Below, piece after piece: positions 8,801 to 15,223 of a DNA stretch of 41,722 nucleotides. Below the pieces are notes generated by a model. It had not been told where the DNA came from and made no database searches. It saw nothing but the letters and a program-made list of their open reading frames with translations. The position numbers were made by a program, and so were the translations under genes. Position 1 is the stretch's first letter. Each line of letters begins with the position of its first letter. Source of the stretch: Lachnospiraceae bacterium (GTDB lineage: Bacteria; Bacillota; Clostridia; Lachnospirales; Lachnospiraceae); the NCBI GenBank assembly GCA_017461865.1, contig JAFTVQ010000111.1, forward strand, positions 1-41,722. Direction: 5' to 3'.

Positions 8801-9031
8801 CCAGTCTTTCATCATGACCGCATGGCTGATTGCTTCATCTGTGCAGTTTTTCCAATCAAGCGCCATTAAATCCAATGTTTTTAAAAAATCATCGTTATAG
8901 ACAAAATGACCGGTATCTTCTACAGGCGTCTCTTCTGCCTTTGCAGGTAACAGAGGTAAGGCGGTAAAAATCATTGCTGCACACAGCATCAGACTTATCG
9001 CCTTGGTTAATAGTTTCATTTTCTTTTTCAT
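5834..9031 (-). CDS. Large secreted InlB-repeat / LRR_5 (BspA-like) surface protein
   Basis: A 1065-residue protein. The start at 9031 is set by AGGAGGAGACAAAG directly before the ATG and by a signal peptide (MKKKMKLLTKAISLMLCAAM ... LPAKAEE); the 20 extra codons upstream are leader. The N-terminal ~300 residues are Tyr/Thr/Ser-rich and of unknown fold. Listeria-Bacteroides (InlB B-type) repeats follow, with signatures YNVNYNGNG, YTVTYNGNGG, YDVQLDANGG and KDGYVFNGWTG. A MucBP-like stretch comes next (YYVEHYVKTSPTGSYGLY). The C-terminal ~330 residues hold about eleven LRR_5 repeats (IGNSAFEGC, IGNRAFYGC, IGNNAFQNC and so on). No sortase motif is visible. It is probably a secreted or loosely attached adhesin; the role is inferred from domain types only. 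Its tail resembles that of the C1A protease gene next door. Confidence 0.85.
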   Translation of the reverse strand: MKKKMKLLTKAISLMLCAAMIFTALPLLPAKAEETPVEDTGHFVYNDDFLKTLDLMALDWKNCTDEAISHAVMMKDWYEIGVWLNAMSEADLNELLARNTDLHSVIPKEGVAEEEYQTVYEYALEVYESMAGEVYASYPSNTSGYWTTNIVNGVNGQTCSIKHKITGFDKDVTWGESQSLKLTPTISGINWCGATCYSGNTNSYASLGGSTYTTVLTNMTYNKPAGYTAVVTYSSTSSMHKLYYDYGASYVTTSTKELTNSDVRRIYPVDERMTAYNASTYAATIKLISLVNAYSLAGVGLSGTTSFTGENLTQTITLVPINYNVNYNGNGSTSGGVSAQNCTFGKAYTTQGNGFSRNYTVTYNGNGGISDEASQTANYTFKGWGANTPAKVTHAAGATYSNLTTTSNGTVTMYALWNPASIKLPSATRTGYQFSKWDIGAAGATYTPTKNVTATASWTANNYDVQLDANGGVFETDIDYEENDEDAAVETIAATYDVEVELPTPVKDGYVFNGWTGAGGTYKETAKNLTADNEATVALTASWSASTGTPYTINRYFQQNKNNSDKSDPNAYKNVAEDDLGNRFVCPLPGTEVRYGTTDSTITVPAETVEGFETPDAQMVTIAGDGSTVIDFYYNVKSDEIVKYYVEHYVKTSPTGSYGLYKKDTWQAATGTVTTPPYNQGAVDYVNKVDGCECQKPALQTITVSDGLVVKYYYDCVKKGTAVQPVAPSTGGLTDIQINEIIKKLAAGLSFSMDIDGAKYEIIQNPDGTLGIKFITTEASKVVIPDVIKIGDKVYRITEIYNKAFYNNKKLKEVVLSANISKIGNSAFEGCTGLEKVTLHEGLVTIGNRAFYGCTSLKSITLPSTVKTIGNNAFQNCTALKTVKLNYGLVKIGNKAFYNCKALTKISIPKTVLKIGTYTFGKCTKLKKVTFVSGSQLLSMGTGVFYNCKSLTNIKMPSKLTNVPNKAFYNCKKLKSVTIGKSVTKIGSNAFRNCAKITKITIPSKVQTVGSKAFYNCKKLKKVTINSRALTSVGSKAFKKCKNNIVFKVPNSKISSYSGLLKGKY

Positions 9032-9132
9032 CTTTGTCTCCTCCTTCATTAATAGATGATCTATATAAAGACAAAGACGTACATATAACATATTCTCAAG
9101 GCTAGTTTATATGCTGCTTTTCAAAAAAACAA

Positions 9133-9203
9133 GAGCGAGTTTGTCATACATTTTTCGTGTTTTCTGCATCAAAAAATCATAAAATGTATGACAAATCGCC
9201 CTC
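9133..9203 (-). terminator. Long inverted repeat, probable terminator of the DUF3990/M48 operon
   Basis: tttgtcatacatttt (9140-9154) is perfectly complementary to 9181-9195. The arms extend outward with a small bulge to about 9133 and 9203, and the loop is 26 nt. On the minus strand a TTGTTTTTTT tract follows the stem. The position 28 bp past the M48-like stop codon fits termination, but the large loop is unusual and an operator role for the downstream surface gene is possible. Confidence 0.55.
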
Positions 9204-9230
9204 AAAGCCTTTTAAATTCAATATTCATTT

Positions 9231-10010
9231 TTACACCTGCAGCTTGGAGAGGTTTTGTAATTTTTTCAATACTTTCTCAATCTTCACCCTTTTTAATCCA
9301 TACTCTTTTTTCAAAATTTCAACTATCTCAACAACATCTTCTTCACTTATATCATCATACCTTTCAAACATTTTTATGCGAATATCATCACTTGGATGGC
9401 TCGACATATATCTTTGCAACCATAAATCACTTTTGCTAAAGTTATTATCTCTTCCTACATCTTCTGTTTTTTCAATAAATACCCTTACTGCGTCTTCTTT
9501 ACCTTTACTAAAGCCTCTTTTTGCAACATTATCTGCCAATACTTCACGAGCCATCAAATATACTCTATCTGTCGCAGTAATACGCAATATGATTTTATCA
9601 TCATTAATAATATGTCCAATCTCATGACGAATGATCAATTCTATTTTATCTATGCACTCTCTATCTTTGAGATACTTTTCTATCCATTTCCAATTTAAAA
9701 AAACTCTGTTTTTACATGCCTCTGCATTTAAATCTTTCTTATTATATCGAATATGAAACTTTATATTCTTTTCATATTCATTTATTACCTCATTAGCAAA
9801 ATCACAAATTGAATTTATAGTTCTTTCTATTTCCTCTTGCGAATATCCTAAGTTCTTCCATCTTTTTATTATTTTTCGCTTTCCACGCTTCAGACATTTT
9901 CCATGCCCTTGCAAAACCCAAACCACACACTCATCTAAACACACAATAATAACACCTCCAGCAAAGATTAAAAAAATAAGCACTATAAGAAAGACGCCCA
10001 AAATACTCAT
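9231..10010 (-). CDS. Membrane-anchored M48-like zinc metalloprotease
   Basis: A 259-residue protein with one N-terminal membrane helix (residues about 3-30). Its metalloprotease core has the zinc motif RHEIGH (His129, Glu130, His133) and a downstream REVLADNVAKR segment supplying the expected third ligand Glu156. The SSHPSDDIRIKMFE segment matches the SHP-S-D/E-x-R-I signature seen near the end of M48 (Ste24/HtpX-like) peptidases. A C-terminal charged coiled region follows. GAGGTG lies about 10 nt before the ATG. It starts 5 bp after the preceding gene, so it is the last member of the DUF3990 operon. Family assignment is good; substrates are unknown. It is AT-richer than the polysaccharide genes, suggesting acquisition. 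Confidence 0.75.
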   Translation of the reverse strand: MSILGVFLIVLIFLIFAGGVIIVCLDECVVWVLQGHGKCLKRGKRKIIKRWKNLGYSQEEIERTINSICDFANEVINEYEKNIKFHIRYNKKDLNAEACKNRVFLNWKWIEKYLKDRECIDKIELIIRHEIGHIINDDKIILRITATDRVYLMAREVLADNVAKRGFSKGKEDAVRVFIEKTEDVGRDNNFSKSDLWLQRYMSSHPSDDIRIKMFERYDDISEEDVVEIVEILKKEYGLKRVKIEKVLKKLQNLSKLQV

Positions 10011-10015
10011 AACAT

Positions 10016-10450
10016 CTACACCTCAACCCGGTTTTCCACTAATCCGAAGTCCTTACATATAATCTCAACAGCCATATCTTCATCCACCGTGTGGAGCCCC
10101 GGATAATAACCCAGCATGGTGTCGTATGTTATCTTTTGAACCAGCTGTGCGCTCATCACGCCGGTTACAATAAACAAATACCGGTACATAAAACCGATCC
10201 ACTCTACTGCATCAATATTGGTACCGGAATTATTATTAACCAGCTGATCCTCGATCTCCGGCATATAAAAATCATAGCATTCCAGTTCATCATGCACCTG
10301 GAATCGGGAATAGGTTGTATCCATGGCGCGTCGACAGAAATCGCACTTCAAATAAGCATCCGAAAACACTTTCATGTCGTAGCCTTCGTTCGCCATATAT
10401 CGGTATATACGTTGCTGCGTATAGCAGATATCATATTCAATACCTGTCAT
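10016..10450 (-). CDS. Conserved partner protein of DUF3990 (unknown function)
   Basis: A 144-residue soluble protein, mostly helical, rich in Tyr, Cys and acidic residues. It contains the segments YLKCDFCRRAMDTTYSRFQ, DAVEWIGFMYRYLF and YDTMLGYYPGLHTVDEDMA. I recall similar proteins next to DUF3990 genes in Clostridia, but cannot name a Pfam family with certainty. Its ATG lies inside the end of the DUF3990 gene (14-nt overlap), which indicates translational coupling. The metalloprotease gene follows after 5 bp. The tight coupling to an ADP-ribosyltransferase-like protein makes an antitoxin or regulator role plausible, but that is inference. No membrane segment or signal peptide is visible. 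Confidence 0.65.
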   Translation of the reverse strand: MTGIEYDICYTQQRIYRYMANEGYDMKVFSDAYLKCDFCRRAMDTTYSRFQVHDELECYDFYMPEIEDQLVNNNSGTNIDAVEWIGFMYRYLFIVTGVMSAQLVQKITYDTMLGYYPGLHTVDEDMAVEIICKDFGLVENRVEV

Positions 10451-11111
10451 AATTGATCACTCTCATTTCTTTTACCAATTCTTTCTGAATAATTTCGTTC
10501 AGATATTCTCCCTGGCGCTGATACTGCATCGCAGATCTCTTTACAATATCACGGCTTTCTTTTCTCTTCTGCTCCGTGAATTTTCTGATATCATCCGCTT
10601 CCTTTCCGAAAATGGAACGCTCTGATATAATTTCTATTTTGCTGCAGGCAAACTCTGACTTGGCCACATACTGCATCCCGTAATCTACCGCTTTCAGACA
10701 CGCAGTCAATCCCTTATCGGTCAGAGCATAATCAGAAAAACGCTGCATTGCTTCATTCATGCGATCATCTGCAATCGGGCCAACAATCACATCGTATTCT
10801 TCCATTTTCTTAATAATATCTTTGGCCAGTTTGAGTTCATTAAACTCCGGACACTTCTTACGATTGGCAAGAACTGTGTAAATCCAGTCCTTTTCAGTCA
10901 GCTGCAAAATTTTCTCTTCCGGAATTTCCGACAACTTAAACTTCAACGTATAAAATACCGGCGCAGCATCTTCTATCACAAGACTTTTCGCCTGTTCCGG
11001 ACTTTCCCCCATATAAAAACCTTTCCCAAAATCACAGCGCGCACGGCTTAAAGGTACAATATCTCCCTCTAATCCACCACGGGATCCGTGATATAAAATA
11101 ATATCCTTCAT
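10437..11111 (-). CDS. DUF3990 protein, ADP-ribosyltransferase-like
   Basis: A 224-residue protein. The N-terminal half matches DUF3990: ILYHGSRGGLEGDIVP, then RARCDFGKGFYMGESPEQAK. His8 in YHGS and Tyr33 in GKGFY correspond to the first two positions of the H-Y-x motif of diphtheria-toxin/PARP-type ADP-ribosyltransferases, so NAD binding is likely; the third catalytic residue could not be assigned by eye. The C-terminal ~60 residues are helical and highly charged. The start has GAAAGGTAG about 8-10 nt upstream, and a good promoter lies 62 bp upstream of the ATG. It is the first gene of an operon with a coupled partner and an M48-like protease. A toxin-antitoxin or defence role is a hypothesis. 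Confidence 0.75.
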   Translation of the reverse strand: MKDIILYHGSRGGLEGDIVPLSRARCDFGKGFYMGESPEQAKSLVIEDAAPVFYTLKFKLSEIPEEKILQLTEKDWIYTVLANRKKCPEFNELKLAKDIIKKMEEYDVIVGPIADDRMNEAMQRFSDYALTDKGLTACLKAVDYGMQYVAKSEFACSKIEIISERSIFGKEADDIRKFTEQKRKESRDIVKRSAMQYQRQGEYLNEIIQKELVKEMRVINYDRY

Positions 11112-11172
11112 TTTTCACTACCTTTCAAAGAAATCCCTATACAAAAACAGACTGCTTAAAATCTATATAGGT

Positions 11173-11202
11173 ATTATATACTACCGATAATAACCGATGC
11201 AA
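11173..11202 (-). promoter_or_regulatory. Predicted promoter of the DUF3990 operon
   Basis: Minus strand TTGCAT (11197-11202), 18-bp spacer, perfect TATAAT (11173-11178). The direct repeat accgat (11184-11189 and 11193-11198) overlaps the spacer and the -35 box and may be a regulator site. Confidence 0.65.
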
Positions 11203-11269
11203 GGGATATAGGACTACGTCCTTTAATACAGGAGCTGAATTTTTTGGAAAATAATTTTTCTGCATTTTT

Positions 11270-12628
11270 TCAGCTCTTGTAATGATATTCCGGTCCATTT
11301 CGTCCGGAGACAAGCTCAATAAGATCTGCATCGAAAAAATCCAGTTCCTTTTCTTCCGGTATCGGAAAAAGTTCTTTATACACACGTTCCCAATGTTCCG
11401 ACTGCCGATATGCCATCGGTGTCTTTAGTGCTCGCATGACTTTCTTTACGACCTTCAAATCGGCATAACAAGTAGCCCTGGATATTCCAAGGCGTTGGCC
11501 AATCTCTGTCGGCGAAAATCCATATGTAAGAAGCTTGTACACCATTCTGCGACGCTGATAAATCTGCACCGACTTAGTGTCCTTTCCTGCGTTTTTAAGA
11601 CGTTTTACGTACGCCTTGTGGTTTTCTCTCCGCTTATGCTCTTTGCGCCGTTCCTTGACCGCCAGAGACGGCATCTCAGCCATCTCCTGCTCACTCAGAT
11701 CAAGAAACTCTTTCATCGTTTCATTTGTCATCCGGAAGCTGCAGCCTTCTTCAAAATACTTCTGCGCTGACTTTGTCGCTTCCATTACCTCTTTTTCAGA
11801 AAGTGGATTCTTCAGCTGCTGATTCAGCTTCAAAGTTGCCTTTAACCCGGCGTCAGAATCCCCATAAACACAAAGATAATAATAGCGATATAAGAATAGG
11901 ATATTTTCCCGGAAAGCTTCCTCTTGATCTCTATGATGCAATAGCAGGTATTTCAGGTCTCGGATCCGAGAAACAAGAAACTTTTTCCCGGTTTCATATG
12001 GTATAAAACGCTCATTGATCTTTGATCTGACAGCCAATATCGGATCCGGCATAAATTCCTGCCGAATCTCATACAGTGTATATTTCCGTTTGTAATCCCG
12101 GATAATTTCCACCACCTGTCCGGATTTTTTATTGACGGAACCCGGAATTCTAAATACTCGGGCGCAGTCTGTAACCACACTACGATCTGCACCAAATTCC
12201 TTCAGCTGACTATACAAATACTCCTGCACCGTCTTCCAGCGTGGCAAGGCATTGACGTGCTCATCAATGCGCCACAGAAGATACAATCCTCGCCCGGATG
12301 ATACAACATAGCTCGGTACCGGAATAGATCTGTTGAAATAATTTTCTTCCAGATTCATTAATATTTGATGATTGCTGTACCCGGTATGGTAGGTGTCAAG
12401 ATCCATGTAAAGGAACTTCAGACATCTTACATGTTCCTGGTCACGACGGATCTTTCGTTCTCGATACATCAATGTGTTGAGGCTCATATAGTGATCCGTC
12501 TCGGCCGGAACCTCTGCAATCTTTTCCGCCTGGTAGCAATAGGTATGTACGCCATGAACGTTCATGATCATTTTGGCCAGGATGTCATTTTTATTGTAAT
12601 TTGCTTCTATGAAACTCTTTTGCATCAT
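11270..12628 (-). CDS. Replication protein with AEP-type primase domain and C-terminal HTH
   Basis: A 452-residue protein. The N-terminal ~200 residues look like a RepB-type archaeo-eukaryotic primase. FLYMDLDTY supplies the metal-binding D76xD78, SSGRGLYLLW (110-119) is the nucleotide-binding sGrG loop, and ADRSVVTDCARVFRIPGSVNKKSG (147-170) matches the D-x6-R-x-h-R-h-P-G-x-x-N block of this superfamily. The C-terminal part is Lys/Arg-rich and holds an HTH (YGFSPTEIGQRLGISRATCY). Such proteins start or prime replication of plasmids and integrative elements. GGAAG precedes two tandem ATGs (12628 and 12625); the second has better spacing. It lies 12 bp after the accessory gene, and the pair is preceded by an attenuator-like leader. 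Not a housekeeping DnaG. Confidence 0.75.
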   Translation of the reverse strand: MMQKSFIEANYNKNDILAKMIMNVHGVHTYCYQAEKIAEVPAETDHYMSLNTLMYRERKIRRDQEHVRCLKFLYMDLDTYHTGYSNHQILMNLEENYFNRSIPVPSYVVSSGRGLYLLWRIDEHVNALPRWKTVQEYLYSQLKEFGADRSVVTDCARVFRIPGSVNKKSGQVVEIIRDYKRKYTLYEIRQEFMPDPILAVRSKINERFIPYETGKKFLVSRIRDLKYLLLHHRDQEEAFRENILFLYRYYYLCVYGDSDAGLKATLKLNQQLKNPLSEKEVMEATKSAQKYFEEGCSFRMTNETMKEFLDLSEQEMAEMPSLAVKERRKEHKRRENHKAYVKRLKNAGKDTKSVQIYQRRRMVYKLLTYGFSPTEIGQRLGISRATCYADLKVVKKVMRALKTPMAYRQSEHWERVYKELFPIPEEKELDFFDADLIELVSGRNGPEYHYKS

Positions 12629-12640
12629 ATCTTCCTTTTT

Positions 12641-13108
12641 CTACATGTTTTTGTAATGCTCTATTACCTTTTTAAATTCTTCTTCCTTGGAAAGATGACC
12701 GCAGACATTTTCCTGAAGAAACGAATTCCAAATCTTCTGCAGCTCTTCCTCTGCTTCTTTCATGTCTTCCCGGTACATCTTTTTCTTTTTTTCATGAATG
12801 TAAGCGTCCGCAATCAAGGCACGGTTGTAATCGCGGAGGTGATAATGATTAAAAAACTCATCGATTTTGTATTCCCGGAGCAAATATGCCAGGAATTTAT
12901 TTTCCGGTTCGGCGCCAAACCAATGGCTGCTATACCACTGATTGATGTAAAAAGCTTCCGTATTTTTCGCTTCTTCCTTTTCCGCAATCAAATCACGCAC
13001 AAAGCTCTCCAGCAGTTCTTCCGTGGTTAGTCCTACTCTCTCTGCTCGATGACGAAACCGCTCCCAATCTTTTTCTGATAACCGGTCTTTCATTGATTCT
13101 GTTTTCAT
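12641..13108 (-). CDS. Replication-module accessory protein (unknown)
   Basis: A 155-residue, highly charged, helical protein not recognised by family. The N-terminus (MKDRLSEKDWERFRHRAERV, then GLTTEELLESFVRDLI) has the look of a short helix-turn-helix or ribbon-helix-helix-type segment. An aromatic-rich middle (FYINQWYSSHWFG) and a Glu/Lys coiled C-terminus follow. AAGGAGAG about 6-8 nt upstream supports the ATG at 13108. Its position directly before the replicase gene and directly after a terminator-like hairpin suggests that both genes share regulation at the leader. Function could be copy control or replication accessory; this is inferred from location only. Confidence 0.6.
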   Translation of the reverse strand: MKTESMKDRLSEKDWERFRHRAERVGLTTEELLESFVRDLIAEKEEAKNTEAFYINQWYSSHWFGAEPENKFLAYLLREYKIDEFFNHYHLRDYNRALIADAYIHEKKKKMYREDMKEAEEELQKIWNSFLQENVCGHLSKEEEFKKVIEHYKNM

Positions 13109-13131
13109 GTTTTTCTCTCCTTTCTCCTAAT

Positions 13132-13171
13132 AAAAAAGCAAGCGGATACTTCCCAAACGTACCTACTTGCT
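13132..13171 (-). terminator. Attenuator-like hairpin in the replicase operon leader
   Basis: Arms 13137-13149 and 13159-13171 pair at 11 of 13 positions with a 9-nt loop. On the minus strand the stem is followed by six Ts (13132-13137) and then, within about 15 nt, by the RBS of the 13108 gene. A terminator in front of the first ORF fits transcription attenuation. Confidence 0.6.
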
Positions 13172-13191
13172 AAAAAGTTGCATTTCTTATA

Positions 13192-13220
13192 TTGACAAAA
13201 TGCTGATTATTCCTTAATAT
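13192..13220 (+). promoter_or_regulatory. Strong promoter facing away from the replicase operon
   Basis: Perfect TTGACA (13192-13197), 17-bp spacer, TAATAT (13215-13220). It reads rightward, against the surrounding genes, into a gene-free stretch that ends at a terminator. Confidence 0.75.
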
Positions 13221-13226
13221 AATGTA

Positions 13227-13363
13227 TATACGTTTGTTTAAGGCTTTTACAGTTAGCCTTATGTTTGGTAGTTGAGGTACCTACAGAAACGATTTTGTGC
13301 GCCAACACAATTTCGAAACTGTTATTATGAAATTAAAGCTTCTGCTCTGCAGGAGCTTTTTTT
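13227..13363 (+). ncRNA. Candidate countertranscribed RNA (~136 nt) antisense to the replicase leader
   Basis: The RNA is bounded by the consensus promoter at 13192-13220 and the intrinsic terminator at 13335-13363. No convincing ORF with an RBS lies inside. It can fold into several hairpins: aaggct/agcctt near 13240-13260; a loop region carrying gtacctac (13277-13284); and cga..ttgtg/cacaa..tcg near 13291-13316. It is opposite in direction to the replicase operon, between its leader and the upstream gene. This matches the layout of antisense copy-control RNAs of theta plasmids such as the pIP501 type, though no sequence homology is claimed. Confidence 0.5.
13335..13363 (+). terminator. Terminator of the candidate antisense RNA
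   Basis: Arms 13335-13345 and 13349-13359 pair over 11 bp with one wobble (aaagcttctgc with gcaggagcttt), 3-nt loop, then seven Ts to 13363. Confidence 0.85.
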
Positions 13364-13896
13364 CATGGCAAAATTCCATGAACCTGTTCCAAAGCCTGCT
13401 GATGCAGCGCGCTGTAAACATTGTCCACCAGCTTCTGCACTTCCGGCTGTTTGGAACTGTAGCTTTGCGCTTTATGCCCTTCTTTTATATCTTTCAGTGT
13501 ATTTTCTTTCCCGGTCAGCTGATCGAGCTGCCGGATATCCGTAATCAACTGCTGCGTCGGACAATATCCTGAATGGCGGATCATCCGCTGGATCCGGTCG
13601 ACAGATAAATCTCTTTTTGTATCCTCCATCATCCGATCAAACATCTGAAATGCATCTGTGATTTTCTGCTTGCCCATCTTCAGCGCATCGATCTCCTTCA
13701 AAAGCTGCAGCTTAGTTTCCGTTAAATGCTCAATTTCCCTTTCCATCTGCGCATGTTTGGACGGATACTCCAAATAAAACTGCAGAAGATTCGAAAGCTT
13801 ATCGTTAAAACTTTTTCCCTTAAATGCATCAACGAAGATATATTGCTCCTCGGATATCCGCCCCGATATTCGCATCGATTTTAATTCTTCACTCAT
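13363..13896 (-). CDS. Putative plasmid-type DNA-binding protein with coiled coil
   Basis: A 177-residue protein. The ATG at 13896 has AGGAAG six nt upstream; the ATG at 13902 sits directly against the RBS, and the longer frame to 13926 is unsupported. The N-terminus (MRISGRISEEQYIFVDAF, then KGKSFNDKLSNLLQFYLE) resembles a ribbon-helix-helix fold: a basic strand then two helices. A clear heptad coiled coil follows (about residues 55-90, MEREIEHLTETKLQLLKEID). The rest is helical and polar. The domain assignment is by eye and not certain. Location upstream of the replicase module and next to an inverted repeat fits a copy-control or partition regulator. Confidence 0.6.
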   Translation of the reverse strand: MSEELKSMRISGRISEEQYIFVDAFKGKSFNDKLSNLLQFYLEYPSKHAQMEREIEHLTETKLQLLKEIDALKMGKQKITDAFQMFDRMMEDTKRDLSVDRIQRMIRHSGYCPTQQLITDIRQLDQLTGKENTLKDIKEGHKAQSYSSKQPEVQKLVDNVYSALHQQALEQVHGILP

Positions 13897-13924
13897 AGTC
13901 ATCTTCCTTTTAGTGCAATAAAAC

Positions 13925-13967
13925 AAGGTGCATAAAAGCTAGTATTTATCTACCTTTTACACACCTT
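13925..13967. repeat. Imperfect inverted repeat upstream of the putative regulator gene
   Basis: aaggtgcataaaag (13925-13938) and its near-complement at 13954-13967 match at 12 of 14 positions. The repeat sits 29-71 bp upstream of the 13896 start codon, where an autoregulatory operator would be expected. Confidence 0.5.
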
Positions 13968-13980
13968 ACTATTCATAACA

Positions 13981-14226
13981 TATGTGGATTCTCTCGATTG
14001 GAAGGACTATGGCTGCGACTCCATCATAAAAACTGTCTGTGGGCATAAGCACCTCGGCAACGGTTCCATCATTCTATGCCACAACGGCGCTACTTACACC
14101 GCCGATGCACTGGATGCCATGATTACCGGTCTGAAGGAGCAGGGATATGAAATCGTTCCCGTGTCGGAACTGATTATACGCGATAACTATCATATGAACA
14201 CAGAAGGACGCCAGATTGCAGATTAG
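13981..14226 (+). pseudogene. C-terminal fragment of a NodB-type polysaccharide deacetylase
   Basis: About 80 residues of coding sequence beginning with VDSLDWKDYG and continuing through SIILCHNGATYTADALDAMI, then EQGYEIVPVSELI. These match the last third of Gram-positive polysaccharide deacetylases, including the SLDW and HNG segments. The metal-binding and catalytic N-terminal part is missing, and in-frame sequence upstream of 13981 is not similar. There is no RBS before the GTG at 13984. The gene is therefore a 5'-truncated remnant whose breakpoint coincides with the edge of the replication module. A hairpin at 14206-14238 (ggacgcc/ggcgtcc) spans its stop codon and may be the old terminator. 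Confidence 0.75.
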
Positions 14227-14260
14227 CAACCGGCGTCCCGTTTCATTTCTCAGTATATTC

Positions 14261-15205
14261 TTATTTTTCTTTGATCAGCATCTGCTTTCTTTCATATGCA
14301 CGCTTCAGCTGGTCCTCAAAATCCTGCCTGTTCTTATGCACGATAGACGACAGAATCAGTCCCGTAAAGACGGACAAAATCGCAGCAATCAACACAAAAC
14401 TGCACACAATCAACGTCGGAAATCTTCCTACCATTCCGGTTTGGAAATACTCCCACAACACCGGCACAAAAAATCCCAGCGAAAGTGCCGTCAAAAGTAC
14501 CGATATGGTCGAGAAAAACTGCAGCGGTTTATAGTTGCGGAACAGATGGAAAATCATCCGCATCACTTTGTAACCGTCACGATACGTATTTAACTTGGAA
14601 ACACTTCCCTCCGGCCGGTCCCTGTATTCAATGACCACATTGTCGATCTGCATTCCCATCTCAGCTGCATGAATGCTCATCTCCGTCTCTATCTCAAAAC
14701 CGTTGGAGAGCACCGGAAACGTCTTCACGAATTCGTAGCCGAATGCCCGGTATCCCGTCATCATATCTTTAATGTTGGCCTTAAACAGCAAATTGATACT
14801 CTTTCGCACCATAATATTGCCGACATTGTGGAAAGGACGCTTGTTCTCCTTAAAATAGGTGGAGGATAATCTGTCTCCGATTACCATGTCCGCATTTTCC
14901 TCAAACACCTTGCGCACCATCTCTTTGGCGCAATCTGCCGGATACGTGTCATCCCCGTCTACCATAAGATAACATTCCGCATCAATCTCACGGAACATTC
15001 TCCGGATGACATTTCCCTTTCCCTGTCTGCGTTCATAACGCACAACTGCGCCGTTTTCCCGCGCAATACGGTCCGTCTCATCCGTGGAATTATTATCGTA
15101 TACATATATGGTGGCTTCCGGAAGTTCCTCACGGAAGTCCTGAATCACTTTTGCAATTGTTTTACTTTCATTGTAGCAAGGAATCAAAACTGCTATCTTA
15201 TCCAT
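14261..15205 (-). CDS. GT2 glycosyltransferase, polyprenyl-phosphate-sugar synthase type
   Basis: A 314-residue membrane enzyme. The GT-A domain starts with VLIPCYNESKTIAKV and contains the YDNNSTDET nucleotide-binding segment, the metal-binding MVDGDDTYP and the acceptor loop MTGYRAFGYEF. It is typical of DPM1/GtrB/ArnC-like enzymes that load a sugar on undecaprenyl or dolichyl phosphate. Two C-terminal membrane helices (about 228-250 and 262-288) anchor it. It lies 18 bp after a polytopic membrane protein that could use the lipid-linked sugar as donor, a common GtrB-GtrC-type pairing. Reaction class confident; the sugar is unknown. Confidence 0.88.
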   Translation of the reverse strand: MDKIAVLIPCYNESKTIAKVIQDFREELPEATIYVYDNNSTDETDRIARENGAVVRYERRQGKGNVIRRMFREIDAECYLMVDGDDTYPADCAKEMVRKVFEENADMVIGDRLSSTYFKENKRPFHNVGNIMVRKSINLLFKANIKDMMTGYRAFGYEFVKTFPVLSNGFEIETEMSIHAAEMGMQIDNVVIEYRDRPEGSVSKLNTYRDGYKVMRMIFHLFRNYKPLQFFSTISVLLTALSLGFFVPVLWEYFQTGMVGRFPTLIVCSFVLIAAILSVFTGLILSSIVHKNRQDFEDQLKRAYERKQMLIKEK

Positions 15206-15223
15206 ACAACTACTCTCTTTCTT

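Noticed and set aside
11137-11385. Short minus-strand frame overlapping the end of the replicase gene
   Set aside because: It overlaps the replicase in another frame, runs through the DUF3990 promoter region and lacks an RBS. A shorter 41-residue version from about 11256 is also unsupported.
13272-13572. Two overlapping plus-strand frames starting in the antisense RNA region
   Set aside because: Neither has an RBS, both run through the terminator at 13335-13363 and then opposite the coiled-coil protein gene.
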